Shown piece after piece: positions 24,030-32,288 of a stretch of DNA of 64,000 nt. The DNA lies in contig CAWDDB010000013.1 in assembly GCA_963800975.1 (NCBI GenBank), positions 248,001 to 312,000 of the forward strand, in the 5' to 3' direction. The notes under the pieces are model-generated. The model made no database searches, was not told where the DNA came from, and saw only the letters and a list, made by a program, of their open reading frames with translations. The stretch comes from JALYGY01 sp963800975. GTDB taxonomy: Bacteria > Actinomycetota > Rubrobacteria > Rubrobacterales > Rubrobacteraceae. How positions within the stretch are numbered: position 1 is the stretch's first letter; each line of letters opens with the position of its first letter. Made by a program: the position numbers and the translations under genes.

Positions 24030-25454
24030 ATGGCCAGGATCGGGATACTGACGTTCTCCGACGGCAGGGACTTCGTGCACGAGGGCGCGGGCGTCGGGCA
24101 GTTCGCCGCCGATGTGGAGGATAGGGTCGTCGGGGTGCTCGAGGCCGCCGGGCACGAGGTCGTGCGGGCCGGGGAGGTCGTCTGGACCAACCGTCTCGCT
24201 ACTAGCGAGGCCAGGCGGGTCGCGGACGCACGCCCGGACCTCACTATCTTCAACCTACCCGTCTGGGCTTTCCCGCACTTCTCGATGCTCGCCGCCAACG
24301 AGACGCCTGGGCCGCTCATCCTGTTCTCCAACATCGACCCGCAGCAACCGGGGATGGTAGGGATGCTCGCCGCGGCCGGCGGGCTCGACCAGATCGGCCG
24401 CACCTACGGCCGCGCCTGGGGAGACATCTCACAGCCAGAGGTGCTCGCCCGCCTGGAGATCTACGCCCGCGCCGCGTCGGCGGTCCGCTCGCTCCGCGGC
24501 AGCACCTTCGGGCGCATCGGTGGACGCCCCATGGGTATGTACACGGCTGTCTCCGGCACGGAGCAGTGGATGGAGAAGTTCGGGGTGGACGTGGAGGAGA
24601 TCGACCAGTGGGAGCTGGTCAGGCGTTCCGAGGGGGTAGGGGAACGCAAGGTGCGCTCCGCCCGCGAGTGGTTGGAGCGCCACGCCGCGGGCGTCCATTA
24701 CGACGGGGACCAGCTCACGCCAGAGATCCTGGAGCGCCAGATCCGGTCCTACTACGCGATGCGCGAGCTGATCGAGGAGTGGAACCTGGACTTCTCCGGT
24801 ATCAAGGGCCAGCCCGAGCTGACCACCCACTTCGCCACCATGGACGTCACCGAGGCCTTCCTCAACGACCCGTACGATTGGGAAGGGCCCAAGGAGACGC
24901 ACGTCTGCGCCACGGAGGCGGACATGGACGCCGCCCTGACCATGCAGCTCCTGAAGGGGCTCTCGGGTACACCGGTCCTCTTCGCCGACGTCAGGCATTA
25001 CCACGCCGACCGCGACGTCTGGGATCTCTGCAACTCGGGGCAGCACGCCACCTGGTTCGCGGCCCGCAGCGAGGACCCGTCCGAGAACCTGAGGCACGTG
25101 CACCTCTACCCCGAGGAGTTCTTCTTTCCTGCCGGCGGCGCCGCCGTTCACCACCTGGCGGCCGAAGGAGACTTCACCTTCGCCCGCCTCACGCGCAAGA
25201 GCGGCCGCTACAGGATGCACGTCCTGCGCGGCTCGTTCGTGCGCTACGACGATGAGGTCAACGAGGACCTCATGCGCCAGTCCACCTATGCCTGGCCCCA
25301 CGCCTTCGCGAAGATGGACGCACGGGCGGATGAGATCCTCTCCCGCTACGGCTCGAATCACATCCACGCGATCCCAGGCGACCACGTCGAGGAGTTGCGA
25401 GTGATCTGCGAGCTGCTGGACGTGGACTACGACGGGTTCGGAGGAGCGGCGTGA
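24030..25454 (+). CDS. L-fucose/L-arabinose isomerase-family protein
   Basis: The 474-residue product fits the FucI/AraA-like fold: an N-terminal domain (MARIGILTFSDGRDFVHEGA, about residues 1-170) and a C-terminal part with ETHVCATEADMDAALTMQLL and VLFADVRHYHADRDVWDLCN, where Glu, Asp and His ligands for the metal are expected. GGGAGGAAACC precedes the ATG. It probably interconverts an aldose and a ketose; the sugar is uncertain. The next frame is a truncated FGGY kinase, the usual partner, which overlaps its stop. Confidence 0.75.
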   Translation: MARIGILTFSDGRDFVHEGAGVGQFAADVEDRVVGVLEAAGHEVVRAGEVVWTNRLATSEARRVADARPDLTIFNLPVWAFPHFSMLAANETPGPLILFSNIDPQQPGMVGMLAAAGGLDQIGRTYGRAWGDISQPEVLARLEIYARAASAVRSLRGSTFGRIGGRPMGMYTAVSGTEQWMEKFGVDVEEIDQWELVRRSEGVGERKVRSAREWLERHAAGVHYDGDQLTPEILERQIRSYYAMRELIEEWNLDFSGIKGQPELTTHFATMDVTEAFLNDPYDWEGPKETHVCATEADMDAALTMQLLKGLSGTPVLFADVRHYHADRDVWDLCNSGQHATWFAARSEDPSENLRHVHLYPEEFFFPAGGAAVHHLAAEGDFTFARLTRKSGRYRMHVLRGSFVRYDDEVNEDLMRQSTYAWPHAFAKMDARADEILSRYGSNHIHAIPGDHVEELRVICELLDVDYDGFGGAA

Positions 25455-25528
25455 CCGGGCCGCTCCTCACCCTGGACTCGGGTACTTCGAGCCCGAAGCG
25501 TGCTACCTGGCCGCTTCTCGCTCCCTGA
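25451..25528 (+). pseudogene. N-terminal stub of a FGGY-family carbohydrate kinase
   Basis: GTG 25451 overlaps the isomerase stop (GTGA) and reads VTGPLLTLDSGTSSPK before losing similarity and stopping at 25528. LDSGTSS is the phosphate-1 start of FGGY kinases (usually DxGTSSxK). About 480 residues are missing. On the opposite strand a short frame ending at 25503 reads EPAGIAPSEEVARTVQEIRE, possibly the C-terminus of another lost gene. Confidence 0.5.
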
Positions 25529-25800
25529 TCTCCTGCACCGTTCTCGCTACCTCCTCCGACGGCGCGATCCCCGCAGGCTCCAGGAGCGTCTATCGAGCGC
25601 GAAGGGGACGTGGTCCCTTCTAGCTCGAACCGGGGTGGCCGGCGGTGATGCGCTAGCAAAGTTTGATTCACCGCAAATTCATCGCCGTCTGTTCATCTAT
25701 TTCCCGTAGAGCCTGGGCTGGCGAGCAAAGGTAGATGCCAGGGCGGGGCGACCCGGAACAAACGGTGACGCCACCGAGTAGGAACGGGGAAGGAACAATA
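25529..25800. other. decay zone after the kinase stub
   Basis: No intact gene. Besides the minus-strand tail mentioned for the kinase stub, only the leader of the gene at 25801 is expected here. Confidence 0.35.
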
Positions 25801-26400
25801 ATGAAGGAGCCAAGAGTAAACGGCGGTGCTAGGAACCTGGATCAGACGAGCACGGATCAGATAGACCAGCTGAGAACGCTTGTGGCGAGCCTGAGCGAGG
25901 AGGATCAGGAGTTCGCCGCCACCGAGCTGATGAGGGACGTTCTTCCCGACGAGGTCAAGGTGGTAGTGGCCGCCGAAGCGGTGAAGACAGCCTCAGGCGA
26001 GGCTCAGCAGGTTCTGGTTACCCAGGCGGTGAAGAACGCCAACACCTTCGAGGCCAGAAAGGCCGCGACCGCAGAGGCGGTGAACAGCGCCGCCCCTGAG
26101 AACAAGGTGAAGGTCGCCGCGGTGGGGGTGGAGCAACTCACCATGGCGCAACAGAAAGAGCTGGTCGACCACCTCCCAATCACGGCCGTCACGGCGGACG
26201 AGATCTGGCGCACGGTGGTGGGGGCCTTCAAGTGGGTGCTCTGGGGCTCAACGCTCGCGCTGGTCGCCGCCGTCGGCGTGGCCCTGTTCCGCGACGTGGA
26301 CCAGGCGCTGGTCCAGATCCTGCTGACGGTGTTTACGACCGTCGCGGGCATTTTTGCTGGGTTTATCGGCGGAAAGGCTCTCGGCGGCTCCGGCGGCTGA
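25801..26400 (+). CDS. membrane-anchored hypothetical protein with helical soluble domain
   Basis: The 199-residue product has a long amphipathic Ala/Glu/Lys helical region (about residues 20-130, with repeated units such as VKVVVAAEAVKTAS, VLVTQAVKNA, RKAATAEAVNSA, VKVAAVGVEQL) and two C-terminal membrane helices (VLWGSTLALVAAVGVALF, and ILLTVFTTVAGIFAGFIGG). The four helical units look like a degenerate internal repeat. ATG 25801 follows GGAAGGAAC. The function is unknown; a tail-anchored scaffold or stress-related membrane protein would fit. Confidence 0.65.
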   Translation: MKEPRVNGGARNLDQTSTDQIDQLRTLVASLSEEDQEFAATELMRDVLPDEVKVVVAAEAVKTASGEAQQVLVTQAVKNANTFEARKAATAEAVNSAAPENKVKVAAVGVEQLTMAQQKELVDHLPITAVTADEIWRTVVGAFKWVLWGSTLALVAAVGVALFRDVDQALVQILLTVFTTVAGIFAGFIGGKALGGSGG

Positions 26401-26625
26401 CGGGCTAGAGGCACGCGAGCACCCGCGATACGTTCCCGAACGAGGAGCGTGCCGAACTATGCTGACGCTCCGCACGACGAACATCAGGTCCCTGGCCACG
26501 TAATCGCATTCGGCAGGTGCCTGAAGACGGAAGTAGTTCGACTCTCTCGCAGGGCCCGCTGATAGGTCCGTAAGGAACCATGCAGGAACGCACAGGTGCG
26601 CGAGCGCGTGGGAGGATATATCCTG
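26401..26625. other. intergenic region, nothing evident
   Basis: No gene or clear terminator. The promoter for the gene pair 26626-28996 is expected here. Confidence 0.3.
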
Positions 26626-27135
26626 ATGCGTGGAGGGTTTGCTTCTATGGTCGAACCGAGAGAACGGGGGTCATACCGGGCGGTACGGGTGGTCGGCGTG
26701 CTGCTCATCTTGCAGGTGATCGGACTGGTGGCCATCGGCCTCTACGAGTTCAGCAGCCTGCCCTGGGACCGGTGGGTGAGCGCGGGCAACGGGCAGGTTC
26801 AGGTTCAGAACGTGCCAAGATCGGTGGAGAGGCAGGTCGTGCAGGCGGTACTCTACGTTTTCTTCTTCCTGCCGGCCGCGGTCCTCTTGCTCCTCGCGGG
26901 CCTCGGTTTTCTGCTCCTCAGGCGTCGGGGATGGTTGCTCGCGTCCGTCGCGCAGGGCCTGATTCTGCTGGTCTGCATTTTCTCCTTTCCAGAGCCCCGG
27001 CCGGGCTTCGCGTACCTGCTCATCGCCTACAGCGTCCTGATGGTTCTATACCTGAACTCGCGCGACGTGCGGGCCGTGTTCCACTCCAGAAACCTGCAGG
27101 TACGTAGAGAGGCGGAGGCCGCGCATGATGCATGA
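26626..27135 (+). CDS. four-TM hypothetical membrane protein
   Basis: The product of about 169 residues has hydrophobic segments VVGVLLILQVIGLVAIGLYE, VLYVFFFLPAAVLLLLAGLG, WLLASVAQGLILLVCIFSF and YLLIAYSVLMVLYL. ATG 26626 and ATG 26647 both have a GGAGG about ten bases upstream; the first is taken. It overlaps the next gene by 11 bp, so the two are co-translated and probably act together. I do not recognise the family. Confidence 0.65.
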   Translation: MRGGFASMVEPRERGSYRAVRVVGVLLILQVIGLVAIGLYEFSSLPWDRWVSAGNGQVQVQNVPRSVERQVVQAVLYVFFFLPAAVLLLLAGLGFLLLRRRGWLLASVAQGLILLVCIFSFPEPRPGFAYLLIAYSVLMVLYLNSRDVRAVFHSRNLQVRREAEAAHDA

Positions 27136-28996
27136 GAGGGATCTCTCGGACGCGGCGAACGCGGAAGCCCTGCTCCGACGCTTCGAGCCCGTGATCCACT
27201 TCACCAAAGGCGAATGGTTCTACCCGATGGACTCCGAGCCCTACGTGCGGGCTTGCAGCCTGTGGGTGAGGCGCCCCGACGAGGAGGCCGTCTGCGTAGT
27301 GCCGGCGGGGGAGCTGACGCTGGAGAACCTCGGCCAGCAACCCCTGGATGGCCCCGAGACCGTGCACTATCTGTACATCTCCCCGCCAGAAAAGGCCGAG
27401 AAGCCGGGATTCTGGTCGCGGCTGTTCCGCAGGCGCAAGAAGGTAGGCCCGGATTGGCCTAGGGAGACCTTCAAGGCCGGCCGCGGGCGTCTCGCACGCG
27501 TGGGATACATCTCGCGCCTGGCCGACGCCCTCTTCTCCCTGACGCTGCTGGCCAGGGGCAGGGTCCCCGGAGGGAACGTGGAGTCGGCCAGGATCATGTA
27601 CGGCAACTTCATGCTGCGGGATGAGCAATACCACTACCACGGGCGCGTGCACCGGCAGGACGGTTGGATCGTCCTGCAGTACTGGCTCTTCTATGCCTTC
27701 AACGACTGGAGGAGCAACTTCTTCGGCGCCAACAACCACGAGGCCGACTGGGAGAAGGTCTTCGTATACGTCTCGGAGTCCGAGTCGGGCGAGATCGTGC
27801 CCGAGTGGGTGGCATACGCGGCCCACGAGGAGACCGGGGACAACCTGAGGCGCCGCTGGGACGACCCCGAGCTCGAGAGGGTCGGCGAGCACCCCGTGGT
27901 CTACGTCTGCGCCGGCTCGCACGCCAGCCGGTTCTTCCCGGGCGAGTACCTGACCGAGCTCGCGTTCCCGCTGCCACGCGCCTTCGCGCGGGTGCGCAAT
28001 GCCCTGTGGTCGTTCTGGTACCGGACGTTGCGCCAGTACTCCGTCGAGCACTACCAGGAGAAGCCTTACGAGCTGTTCACGATCCCCTTCGTCGACTACG
28101 GCCGCGGGGATGGGCTCTCGCTCGGGCCGGGCCAGGACAGGGAGTGGAACCCGCCCAGGCTCCTGGATCACCCGCTACCGCCCTGGGTCTCCGGTTTTCG
28201 GGGGCTGTGGGGCCTGTACACCCGCGACCCTTTCGAGGGCGAGGACGCGCCGGCCGGCCCGATGTACGACCGCGACAAGACCATCAGCCTGGAGTGGTAC
28301 GACCCGGTAGGCTGGGCCGGGCTCGACAAGGTGCCGACGAGGGCGGAGGAGCTGGCCGACATAGCCGAGCAGCAGGCGCAGATCGCGGCCCGCCGCGTCG
28401 GCCTCGCCTCCGAGATCAGCGACAAAGGCCTCGCCCTGAGACAGCTAGGCATAGCGGCCGAGGCCACGCGCGGCCGGTCCCATCTCAGGGAGCTGCACGA
28501 GACCCAGACGCGAAGCATCGAAGACCTCTCCGCGGAGGTGCGCGGGCTGCGAGAGGAGCTCGCCACGGAGGACATTCTGTCCCAGTCGCTCGCGGATCAC
28601 GCCGACCGCCTGAGAAGCGGCGAGCGTCCTCCGGTGCACGCCCACATTACCCGCGCGACGCGACCCGTCTTGCAGAGCGAGAAGCGCGCGGGCCGGCTGG
28701 CCCAGCTGTGGGCCTCGATCAGCGTGGCCCTCGTCCTCCTGGCGCTCACCTTCGTGGTCGTCAACGAGCGCCAGCACCTGCTCTCCGCGCTCGTCTTCAC
28801 CATCGCCGTGTTCGCCTTCGTCGAAGCCGGGTTCAGGCGGCGCCTCAGCGGGTTCATGAGCAGCGCCAACATCGGCCTCGCGGCCGTCGGCGTCTTCGTT
28901 CTTCTCAATCATTACTTCTGGCAGGCCGTCGTCCTGGCCGTCCTGGCCGTCGGCGTCTACATCGTCTACGAGAACCTGCGAGAACTCGGAAGATAG
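27125..28996 (+). CDS. Vps62-like domain protein with coiled coil and C-terminal membrane helices
   Basis: The 623-residue product starts with a region resembling the Vps62/DUF946 family: PVIHFTKGEWFYPMDSEPYV, WIVLQYWLFYAFNDWRSNFF, then NNHEADWEKVFVYV and VVYVCAGSHASRFFPGEYL. Residues about 405-495 are a charged helical coiled-coil segment (ELADIAEQQAQIAARR and following). Three or four membrane helices close the protein (about 525-615). The likely topology is a cytoplasmic domain tethered by its C-terminus. Bacterial function of the family is unknown. Overlap with the four-TM gene suggests a two-component membrane complex. Confidence 0.6.
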   Translation: MMHERDLSDAANAEALLRRFEPVIHFTKGEWFYPMDSEPYVRACSLWVRRPDEEAVCVVPAGELTLENLGQQPLDGPETVHYLYISPPEKAEKPGFWSRLFRRRKKVGPDWPRETFKAGRGRLARVGYISRLADALFSLTLLARGRVPGGNVESARIMYGNFMLRDEQYHYHGRVHRQDGWIVLQYWLFYAFNDWRSNFFGANNHEADWEKVFVYVSESESGEIVPEWVAYAAHEETGDNLRRRWDDPELERVGEHPVVYVCAGSHASRFFPGEYLTELAFPLPRAFARVRNALWSFWYRTLRQYSVEHYQEKPYELFTIPFVDYGRGDGLSLGPGQDREWNPPRLLDHPLPPWVSGFRGLWGLYTRDPFEGEDAPAGPMYDRDKTISLEWYDPVGWAGLDKVPTRAEELADIAEQQAQIAARRVGLASEISDKGLALRQLGIAAEATRGRSHLRELHETQTRSIEDLSAEVRGLREELATEDILSQSLADHADRLRSGERPPVHAHITRATRPVLQSEKRAGRLAQLWASISVALVLLALTFVVVNERQHLLSALVFTIAVFAFVEAGFRRRLSGFMSSANIGLAAVGVFVLLNHYFWQAVVLAVLAVGVYIVYENLRELGR

Positions 28997-28998
28997 AA

Positions 28999-29098
28999 CT
29001 AGGAATTTGGAATGTGGAATTTGGAATGCGGAATTGTCGCATTCCGACGCGAAGACAGGCGCTCCAACCCACAATTCATCATTCCTAATTCCTAACTC
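28999..29098. repeat. GGAATNN heptad repeats with inverted counterpart
   Basis: Five tandem units of the form GGAATTT, GGAATGT, GGAATTT, GGAATGC, GGAATTG lie at about 29002-29036. Downstream, ACAATTCATCATTCC and TAATTCCTAACTC (29071-29097) are an imperfect inverted counterpart, so the RNA can fold into a long AT-rich hairpin after the stop of the preceding gene. The low GC is striking here. It may act as terminator or as a mobile small repeat. Confidence 0.6.
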
Positions 29099-29197
29099 TT
29101 CTCGGGTTTATAAATAATCGATAATCGGTAATACTAGGGAAGTGGAAAGGTAAGGCGCCTGGCGGTACGGGTGCGGGCCTGAAGGAGAGGAGACTGC

Positions 29198-30931
29198 GTG
29201 AGCGTGGACGCCAACGAGGTACTTGGGACGTTCCATGGGGACGAGGGGTTTTCGGTGGAGTGGAAGGAGGGGGAGCGGGATCTGTTCTGGATCCTGGACG
29301 ACCTGCACTGCCCGAACCCGATCTCCCCGATGTTCTTCGATATCGGCGGGTGGTGGCTAACGTGCGACCACATGTTCCGCAGGTTCGGGACGCCTTTCGC
29401 TTCGGACTGGATCGCCAAGCGCGTAAACGGTTATCTGTACACGGCCGCCGTTCCTGCCGATCCCTCGGCCTACGGGGAAGCCTCCGAGTACGGCAGCCGC
29501 TACGTGCCGAGGGTGCCTGAGGGCGAGGAGTACGCGGGCAAGATCGGGGCCTACCTGGGCGCGGTGCTGCCGCACTACGCGTACAACTTCCTCGACTGGT
29601 GGCGCGACAGGCTCAGGCCGGAGATGGATCGCAACTTCGCCTACCTGGACGGCCAGGACAAGGACGCCATGGACCTGATCGAGCTGGCCGTGTTGCTCGA
29701 GGACGCCATAGACATCCACGACCGGCACTGGAAGATCCACTGGATGCTCAACTTCGCCCAGTTCACCTCGACGACGGCGCTGAACGCGACCATCGAAGAG
29801 GTCAAGGGGGAGGGGGCCCTCGGTCTCGTCGGCAGGCTGCAGAGCTCCACGGACGACCGCAACTGGGACGCGGTCGAGGACCTGTGGAAGATGAAGGAGG
29901 AGGTCAAAGACGACGAGGAGCTGCGGCTCGCCTTTCAGGCCGACACGGCGGCCGAGATCCTGGAGGCCTTGCGGGGCACTGAGGCCGGGCAGCGCTTCGT
30001 CTCCGAGAGGCTCGAGCCGCACCAGCAGGAGTTCGGGTACAAGGCGATCTGGGCGCATGAGTTCGCGTATCCGACCTGGAAAGAGAACCCCGCGCCGATC
30101 CTGGAGGCCGTCCGCGGTTACGTGGAGACCGACTACGACTACCCGAAGGCGATAGGCTCCGTGAAGGACGACCTCGAAGCTGCGATACGGGAGCTCATGG
30201 ATGACGTGCCCGAGGACGAGGAGCGTGAGAAGCTGCAGAACGCCCTTGACCTGTCCCTGAGGATGAACCCGCTCACCCCCGACCACCACTTCTACATAGA
30301 CCAGGGGACGAACGCCCGCGTGCGCCTCGTCCTGATCGCCATCGGCGAGAAGCTCGTGGAGGCGGATCTGCTTGACGATGCGGAGGACGTCATGTTCCTC
30401 AGGTACAACGAGCTTCGCGTCCTGATGTTCGATCCAGAGAGCATAGACGCCCGTGAGATAGTCTCCGACAGGCGCGACGAGCAGGAAGACGCCTACGAGG
30501 TCAGGCCGCCCGAGTGGCTTGGCACGGCCACGCAGCAGGCTCTCGACTTCCCGTACAACTCGCTCTGGGGCTTCCCGGACAAGTTCTACCGCGAGCCTGC
30601 GGAGACGGAAGGAGAGGTCAGGGGGCTCGCGGCCTCGGCCGGCGTGACCGAGGGCACGGCCCGCGTGGTCACCTCGCTCGAGCACTCGGACCAGGTCAAG
30701 GACGGGGACATCCTGGTGTGCCGGATGACCAACCCGGCGTGGGTGGTGCTCTTCACCAAGATCAGCGGTCTCGTCACGGACGCGGGCGGCACCGTCTCGC
30801 ACCCCGCGGTGGTCTCGCGCGAGTTCGGCATCCCTGCCGTCGTCGGCGCCAGCGACGCGACGGAGAAGATCAAGACCGGCGACCGGGTCCGCGTCAACGG
30901 GGCCACCGGCGTCGTGGAGATACTCTCTTGA
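29198..30931 (+). CDS. PEP-utilising enzyme (phosphohistidine domain) subunit, PEP-synthase/phenylphosphate-synthase-like
   Basis: The 577-residue product lacks an ATP-grasp domain but ends with the PEP-utiliser mobile domain: AASAGVTEGTARVV, then GGTVSHPAVVSREFGIPAVV, with the phosphoacceptor His at residue 535. The N-terminal 450 residues resemble the large middle region of such enzymes. The missing ATP-binding domain is encoded three genes downstream (32289). This division into two polypeptides is known for phenylphosphate synthase. GTG 29198 follows AAGGAGAGGAG. First gene of the operon. Substrate unknown; transfer of phosphate from ATP through His to a hydroxyl or enol is the expected chemistry. 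Confidence 0.75.
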   Translation: MSVDANEVLGTFHGDEGFSVEWKEGERDLFWILDDLHCPNPISPMFFDIGGWWLTCDHMFRRFGTPFASDWIAKRVNGYLYTAAVPADPSAYGEASEYGSRYVPRVPEGEEYAGKIGAYLGAVLPHYAYNFLDWWRDRLRPEMDRNFAYLDGQDKDAMDLIELAVLLEDAIDIHDRHWKIHWMLNFAQFTSTTALNATIEEVKGEGALGLVGRLQSSTDDRNWDAVEDLWKMKEEVKDDEELRLAFQADTAAEILEALRGTEAGQRFVSERLEPHQQEFGYKAIWAHEFAYPTWKENPAPILEAVRGYVETDYDYPKAIGSVKDDLEAAIRELMDDVPEDEEREKLQNALDLSLRMNPLTPDHHFYIDQGTNARVRLVLIAIGEKLVEADLLDDAEDVMFLRYNELRVLMFDPESIDAREIVSDRRDEQEDAYEVRPPEWLGTATQQALDFPYNSLWGFPDKFYREPAETEGEVRGLAASAGVTEGTARVVTSLEHSDQVKDGDILVCRMTNPAWVVLFTKISGLVTDAGGTVSHPAVVSREFGIPAVVGASDATEKIKTGDRVRVNGATGVVEILS

Positions 30932-31569
30932 CCCTGACCCGCTCCGTACTACACGAGCAGGTCAGGGACGTCCTGCTCGACCGCATCCTGAGCGGCGAGT
31001 ACCAGCCGGGCCACCGCCTGGTGGAGATGCAGCTCGCCAACGAGCTGGGGACCAGCCAGGCCCCCGTGCGCGAGGCCCTGAGGGAGCTTCAGTCCCTCCG
31101 GTTCGTCGAGTCGGAGCCCTACAGGGGGACGCGCGTACGGGAGATCAACGCCGAGGAGCTGGCCGAGATCTACCCGGTGCGGGCGGCGCTGGAGGAGCTC
31201 GCGGCGAGGGAGGCGGCGGGCAGGCTCGAGGGTAGGGTCGGGGAGCTCGAGCGAGAGTTCGAGGCCATGAGGGAGGCCGCGGATAGGGACGACCTCAAGG
31301 AACTCGCCGCCCACGACGCCGCGTTCCACCGCCTGATCGTCGAGGCCGCCGGGAACCGGGTCCTGCTCGACACCTGGAGGACCCTCAGGGTCGAGGCGCG
31401 CGTGGTGGTCACGGCGCTCAAGACGGACATAGACCTGCACGAGCTTGCCGAGCTGCACCGTCCCCTGCTGCGAGCGTTGGAGGAGGGATCCCCGGAAGGA
31501 GCCGGCGGTGCGCTCAGGCAGCACTTCGAGCTACTGCGAACCATGATGAAGAGAGGAGAGAGCGTATGA
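30928..31569 (+). CDS. GntR-family transcriptional regulator, FCD type
   Basis: The 213-residue product has an N-terminal winged helix (QVRDVLLDRILSGEYQPGHR, LANELGTSQAPVREALRELQ) and the all-helical FCD effector domain (YPVRAALEELAAREAAGRLE, DAAFHRLIVEAAGNRVLL). TTG 30928 overlaps the previous stop (TTGA), so it is translated with the operon it probably controls. FCD regulators bind organic acids or sugars, often a pathway intermediate. The three metal-binding positions typical of FCD (Asp/His/His) appear to be present in DAAFHRL and later His residues. Confidence 0.9.
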   Translation: MTLTRSVLHEQVRDVLLDRILSGEYQPGHRLVEMQLANELGTSQAPVREALRELQSLRFVESEPYRGTRVREINAEELAEIYPVRAALEELAAREAAGRLEGRVGELEREFEAMREAADRDDLKELAAHDAAFHRLIVEAAGNRVLLDTWRTLRVEARVVVTALKTDIDLHELAELHRPLLRALEEGSPEGAGGALRQHFELLRTMMKRGESV

Positions 31570-32285
31570 GCAGGATCGTGGACCTCTCGATGCCGGTCCA
31601 CCGGGACATGGTGACCTTCCCGCGCATCAACCCGCCCCAGATGCTTATGTTCGACACCTGGGAGGACTTCGCCGAGGGCGTGGGGGCGGACAAGTACGGG
31701 GTGGACAAGCTGACCGCCTCCTACACCGTCATCCAGAGCGACCACGCCGGCACCCACATGGACGCCTTGAAGCACATCCGCACCGATGGGCCGGGGGCGA
31801 GCGAGATCCCGCTGGACTACTGCTTCTCCGACGGCGTCGTGCTGGACTTTAGGCACAAGGAGTACGGGGCCGGCATCAGCGCGGCCGAGATAGACGAGGC
31901 GCTGGAGAAGATCGGCTACGAGCTCAAGGAGAAGGACATCGTCCTGATCCAGACCGGAGCCTCCGCCTACAACGACGACACCGAACGCTACCTGCGCGAC
32001 CACTGCGGCATGACCCGCGAGGCCACGCTACACCTCATCTCCAAGGGCGTGCGCATGATGGGCATAGACGCCGTGACCTTCGACCCGCCGGTGTGGGCGA
32101 TGTTCGAGCGCGAGCAGTTCTGGGAGGCGCACCGCGTGATGTGGGAGGAGGACTACTGGCACCTGGAGAACCTTACGAACCTCGACCAGCTGCCGCCCTA
32201 CGGCTTCAAGCTATCCGCCCTGCCCATCATGTGGGTCGGGACCACCGGCGCGCCCGTGAGGGCCGTCGCGATAGTGGACGAGTAG
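31566..32285 (+). CDS. cyclase-family metal hydrolase 1 (kynurenine formamidase/isatin hydrolase-like)
   Basis: The 239-residue product carries the family metal motif SDHAGTHMDALKH (HxGTHxDxxxH) and a second cluster MMGIDAVTFDPPVWAMFERE. Members hydrolyse amide or ester bonds in ring or N-formyl compounds using Mn or Zn. The ATG overlaps the regulator stop (ATGA). A second, distinct member lies in the same operon (37911), suggesting two hydrolytic steps or two ring sizes. Confidence 0.85.
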   Translation: MSRIVDLSMPVHRDMVTFPRINPPQMLMFDTWEDFAEGVGADKYGVDKLTASYTVIQSDHAGTHMDALKHIRTDGPGASEIPLDYCFSDGVVLDFRHKEYGAGISAAEIDEALEKIGYELKEKDIVLIQTGASAYNDDTERYLRDHCGMTREATLHLISKGVRMMGIDAVTFDPPVWAMFEREQFWEAHRVMWEEDYWHLENLTNLDQLPPYGFKLSALPIMWVGTTGAPVRAVAIVDE

Positions 32286-32288
32286 GGG

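Noticed and set aside
29357..30802. 481-codon minus-strand ORF opposite the phosphohistidine subunit
   Set aside because: Shadow of the coding strand, which carries the PEP-utiliser motif. No similarity in the antisense frame.
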